DNA of 64,000 bases from Lumnitzera littorea (taxonomy: Eukaryota > Streptophyta > Magnoliopsida > Myrtales > Combretaceae). The stretch covers positions 21,731,882 to 21,795,881 of the forward strand of contig JAMXBB010000012.1 in assembly GCA_024138015.1 (NCBI GenBank). The letters are read 5' to 3'. Below the pieces are notes generated by a model that was given only the letters and a program-made list of their open reading frames with translations, had not been told where the DNA came from and did no database searches. The position numbers and the translations under genes are program-made. Below, one piece after another: positions 59,662 to 64,000 of the stretch; the stretch's first letter is position 1, and each line of letters starts with the position of its first letter.

Positions 59662-60846
59662 AAGAATTGACTAATTACTGACTATTTTTTCATACAAAAA
59701 TTAACTAACTCAATTAGTTGCATTAATACTAAATAAATCTCCTCATATCATATGTTACGGGTATATATATAATACACTAATGTAAACAATTTGATATGTA
59801 AAAAAACTTGATGTAGGCAATAATGTACCATAATATTTTTAATGACAATGCTATTTCACATAGTTACATGTCCATAAAACAAATCCAAAGATTAAAAAAG
59901 TTATATTTTTGTTTGTTATCTTCTAGAGAGAGAAAATGAGGAGATTATGTGTTTTAGATATTGTTTCCAAAATTTTTTCTAAAAATGTATTATACACTAT
60001 GTTGTTATGCAAAATCTACAATTGATTTGAAAAAAAAAAAGGCTATAAATAGCAATAGGTATAGTGGAACTTGCCTATGAGATTTTAGAGAGAGATAACT
60101 TTTACAAAATGAAAAAAAAAGGAAGGAAGTTTCAACTAATAACCAGGTATTATGCAATCTAAAGAGGTAATTTCAATTAAATATGAAATTTCAACTATCA
60201 TATTCTTAAAAATATTATTTCAGAAATTGTATTTTTGGGATTTTTTTTTGCAATGTTTTTTCTTTTTCCTAAAAGTATTTACCAAACTTGAGTAGAAATA
60301 GAAAGGAGTAGAGACATTTTCACCTTAAAACCCTAGAGTGAGATAAGTGAAAATGAGTAAAAATAGATAAAAAATTGTAAAATTAACCCTTATAATAATT
60401 ATCAAAATAAAATAAAGGAAATTTTATTAAATAATTACTTCATTTATATTGATTCATTTTTTTAACCAAATAAAAGAATATTTTCTCAATTACCTTCTTT
60501 TTCTTTCCTTTACTTCCAAACACAAAACTGTTTTCTTTTCCTTCCTCCTCTTCTTTCGCGGTTTCACTGCTAAGAAAAAGAAAAGAAATTACCACATATG
60601 GTGTAAAACTACCCACTATCCATAACACGACACCCCACTCCCTTATGAGTTTGTCGAGTTTGTTTTATCGTAACGTGGAAGCATGAATACATACGGTGTT
60701 TACATGAACTTTTTTTAATCGCTGTGAATGCTAACATGGTAGAAATCGAACCCACCAAGCCTTAATAGGTTCCGAACTTTTTGCAGCCTTCAATTCCCTT
60801 AGGTTTGAAAGTCTGGGTTTAGGGTTTTAGCAATCCCAGATTAACA
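59662..60846. other. AT-rich upstream region of the PRORP gene
   Basis: No clear TATA box or other recognised motif. It probably contains the promoter and 5' UTR of the PRORP gene. The sequence becomes less AT-rich from about 60600. Confidence 0.45.
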
Positions 60847-63303
60847 ATGGAAAAATCCAATCAATCAAACCACAAATCGTGCAAGAAGAGTAAAAAGAAC
60901 CAATCCCCTGCACTAGTATTCCAATTGAACCTCAATTCATGTTCAAAAGACAAAGACTTGCACTCTGCAATAGCTCTATACGATGCCGCTCTTTCTCAAA
61001 CCCTAAACCTCAATCAAAACCACTTTAATACACTTCTCTACTTATGTTCCAACTCAATAACCGATCCTTCCCTCAAGGAATTCGCTCTCCAGCATGGTTT
61101 CCGCATTTACGATGATATGGTGGGGCGCAAAATCCCCCAGAATGAGGCCACAATCACTTCGGTTTCCCGTCTTGCTGCCGCAAAGGGGGATGGGGATTAT
61201 GCATTTCGATTAGTTAAGGATATGAAGGAGTGTGGTATGACGCCACGGTTGCGTACTTTTGATCCTGCATTGTATTGTTATTGTAGTAATATGGAGGCTG
61301 ATAAGGCTTACGAGGTGGAGGAGTATATGGAGAGTGTTGGGGTTGTTCCGGAAGAGGATGAGATTAGGGCTTTATTGAAAGTTAGCACCGAGACACGAAA
61401 GGGGGATCGGGTTTATCGGTATTTACATAAGTTGAGGAATTGTGTGGGTTGTGTGAGTGAAGAGACTAAGGGAATGATTGAGGGTTGGTTTTGTGGAGAT
61501 GGGGCTAGTGAGGTGGGTGGGGTTGAGTGCGATGCAGGTCGGGTTAAAGAGGTTATTGCAAAGAATGGTGGGGGATTTCATGGGCTTGGTTGGTTTGGAA
61601 AAGGGAAGTGGGTGGTGAGGCGAGGGAATGTGGGGGATAATGGGGTTTGTTGTTGTTGTGGAGAGCGATTGGCATGTGTGGATATTGATGATGATGAGAC
61701 AGAGAGATTTGCGAATTCCTTGGCTGCATTGGCCATGGAAAGAGAGGTGAAAGCAAATTTTAGGGAATTTCAGGTATAATGGATATCATGATTATTTGTG
61801 CTATATGGTTTCACCGTCAGTTGATTGTATTTTTATGTGTTACAATTGAGGAGAAATTATTTACCACTCAAATCTTACACTTTCGATAATTTATTTTTGT
61901 TTTTCACTAGCTCTCTGATACCTGCTTTCCACATTTACCTGGTGACTGTTGAAATAAAATTCTGAATTGAATTCATTGATTATTTTGCAAATGAAGGCAG
62001 AGAAATTTTGGCAGCTTGTATCACGCTGCCTTAGAATAGATCCTCATGAATACCTTGCTTCTTTCTGGACTACCTTTTGTTTCTTTAATGTTTGTTGTGT
62101 ACAATGCATGGTTAAGTTCAAGAAATTTACTTATCTGAGATAGTTCCGTGTCCCTAGTCATAAGCTTGGGAGATATCCTGAAGTTTTTTACCCAAAAAAT
62201 TGTAGCCTCTTAGTGAATCGAGTGGCCTGTATACTCTAAATTAAAGGCTATGCAGTCTGTATATGCTTATTAAGGAATGGTCAATGCGACCATCATTTGG
62301 ACATCACCTCCATGTGTGGAAAAGCAGTTAAGGGGCTCCTTTTTAATGGGAATATTGGCAGTTGCTATGAGCTTTACATTACCATGTAGACAATACTTAT
62401 TATGATTTCTTTATTCCGTTATTCCTCACCTCACAGTCTTTATCCTGTCATGTGTTCATTACCTTTTTGTATTGGCAGGATTGGCTTGACAAACACAGTG
62501 AATATGAAACCATAGTTGATGGTGCAAACGTTGGACTTTACCAACAAAACTTTGCAGATGGTGGATTCAGTGTTTCTCAGGTTGTGCATAATTAACCTTT
62601 GAACAGATTTCTCTGTCTTGCTTAAATATGTCCAGAGTTCTTTCATTACCTCACTGTCCTTGTGTTTCCAAATTGCAATAGTTCAGCTTGATGCTGTGGT
62701 GAGCGAGTTTTATAACGAAGATGGCAACAAGTGGCCACTTGTAGTCATGCACAATAAACGATTCTGTGGTCTTTTAGAAAATCAGTCCTATAGGAAGAAG
62801 TTGCAAGATTGGATAGACAAGGGTGTGCTTTATGCTACACCAACTGGATCCAATGATGATTGGTTAGTGTTTGAAATACTTGTTGCAGAATTTATCACTC
62901 CTATTTCTCACTAATGAAAAACCTGATTTCAGGACATCTGATCTTGATTTTACAACTAATGATCAGTGAAATCGGAGCTAAATGGCTAGCTGTATGATTG
63001 ATAGTACTACATTTTTGTAGCTGCTATTTCAGAATTTGTATTGACCTGCTTGCTTTTTTTCCTCTTTAAATCAGGCCCCAAGGGTTAAGGCGCTATGTGC
63101 TGTTTTACTACTTCAGGCTGCATGTAGTTCCTTTCACATAATATATTCTGACATATTGATTTGCTATACCTTTTTGAATTAGGTATTGGCTCTATGCTGC
63201 AGTGAAATTGAAATGTCTCCTTGTGACGAATGATGAAATGCGAGATCACATTTTTGAACTATTAGGAAGCAACTTCTTTCTTAAGTGGAAAGAGAGACAT
63301 CAG
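60847..63303 (+). CDS. PRORP: Protein-only RNase P, nuclear type (PRORP2/3-like), exons 1-4, 3' end outside the window
   Basis: PRORP cuts the 5' leader from precursor tRNAs. Exons are 60847-61773, 62479-62580, 62687-62862 and 63183-63303. All have GT donors and AG acceptors and join in frame (phases 0, 0 and 2). They encode 442 residues, and the usual C-terminal 80-90 residues must lie beyond 64000. Residues of about 30-200 form PPR-type helix pairs (for example GFRIYDDMVGRKIPQNEATI). Next comes a CCCC cluster at 268-271 in the zinc-binding central domain. The NYN nuclease domain follows, with DGANVGLY (D323), NDDW (D400 and D401) and TNDEMRDH (D419); these match the four metal-binding Asp residues of the family in identity and spacing. 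The N-terminus is Lys-rich (KKSKKNQ) and lacks an obvious organelle-targeting leader, favouring the nucleus. The start has a good context (AACAATGG) and is preceded by a stop-rich sequence. No disabling change is visible. Confidence 0.95.
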
Positions 63304-63864
63304 GTATGTGCTAACAGCAGTTTCATTTATTGTTTTTCTTGAAAGGACCTTTCTTTTTATTTCATGTCATTCATCAATTTTGGAGTATGGCTGAGACTTG
63401 AGACTCATATAGTTATAGTGTTGTGAATGGAATTGAAAAGGAAAAGACACTGTAGACCACATTGATCTAAAAACCACAATCGTGTTCAATTGTTTCCCTG
63501 GGATTTAGCCTAAACAAGAATACTAAGATGTATTTTGAACAAAAAAGGGCCTGTTGGGTACTTAGTTTTGTGATTTTCTACGTCCTCTCTAAAATTTTAA
63601 ACCCAGTGTAATTAAACTATGAAGCCACTTTCTTGCTTTTGCAAAGCAACCATACGTGTCTTATTTTCTTTTCCTTGCTACATCTAAGTTCCTAATACAA
63701 AGAATGCACATCAGTGGTTCTGATAAAATTATCTCAAGGCTGGTTATTTGTTCTTTTTTAGTTTTAGTTATATGTGAATTCAGTGTGTAGGATCATGGCA
63801 TAAAATCAATATTATCTCAAGATTATGAAGGGCGGTGGTTCTGATAATATTAGTTATATATGAA

Positions 63865-63911
<47 letters not shown>

Positions 63912-64000
63912 CGTTGGTTCTGATAATATTATCTCAAGCCCCTTTGATTCATGGTAATTATTTATTTTTCTTTGGAAAAAGATGTGATTAACATTGGTGC
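63304..64000 (+). other. PRORP intron 4 (partial)
   Basis: It begins with GTATGT directly after CATCAG and no acceptor joining a recognisable last exon is seen before the window ends. It contains the (TA)n run. Confidence 0.8.
63871..63910. repeat. (TA)n microsatellite in PRORP intron 4
   Basis: About 20 uninterrupted TA units, likely polymorphic. Confidence 0.95.

Noticed and set aside
60440..60628. 62-codon minus-strand frame upstream of PRORP
   Set aside because: Low-complexity Glu/Lys-rich peptide from a CTT-rich promoter stretch, with no homology recognised.

Overview
The window looks like nuclear DNA of a flowering plant, most likely a eudicot. It is very AT-rich, gene-poor and full of plant transposable-element remnants. 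It carries plant-type U6 snRNA genes with the RTCCCAC upstream element, and it ends in an intron-containing PRORP (protein-only RNase P) gene. I cannot name the species. There is no bacterial, viral or CRISPR content.

Layout. (1) 0-8.6 kb: an RNase H-like pseudogene split by a 2.9-kb solo LTR with a perfect 5-bp target duplication, then an older inverted relative of the same LTR and a fragment of a third. (2) 8.8-37 kb: three diverged copies of a 3-3.6-kb unit, each beginning with a U6 snRNA gene (9074, 16710, 33841). Between them lie an RNase H-like fragment, a large near-perfect foldback (14.06-14.64 kb), a miniature LTR element (25.38-26.64 kb) and another solo LTR (28.49-31.41 kb). Copy 3 of the U6 unit has had part of its sequence replaced by a broken fragment of an NRT1/PTR (NPF) transporter gene. 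(3) 37-46.9 kb: AT-rich intergenic DNA with a 624-bp TRIM (39.60-40.22 kb) and a 3.8-kb LTR (41.63-45.43 kb). (4) 46.9-59 kb, minus strand: decayed coding sequence of a plant mobile domain (MAIN-like) protein, partly duplicated in tandem, followed by a decayed MULE (MURA-type) transposase. Solo LTRs lie between the two genes (49.57-51.96 kb) and inside the transposase (53.78-57.31 kb). (5) 60.85 kb to the end: the 5' four exons of a nuclear-type PRORP gene, the only clearly intact protein-coding gene here.

The genes do not form a pathway. The region is best read as a transposon-rich interval where LTR elements have mostly been reduced to solo LTRs, where a U6-bearing segment has been duplicated locally, and which borders a gene-containing segment at its right end. 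The most interesting unexplained material is the roughly 3 kb downstream of each U6 gene. It is retained in all three copies, includes a conserved splice-donor-like site, and has no product I can recognise.
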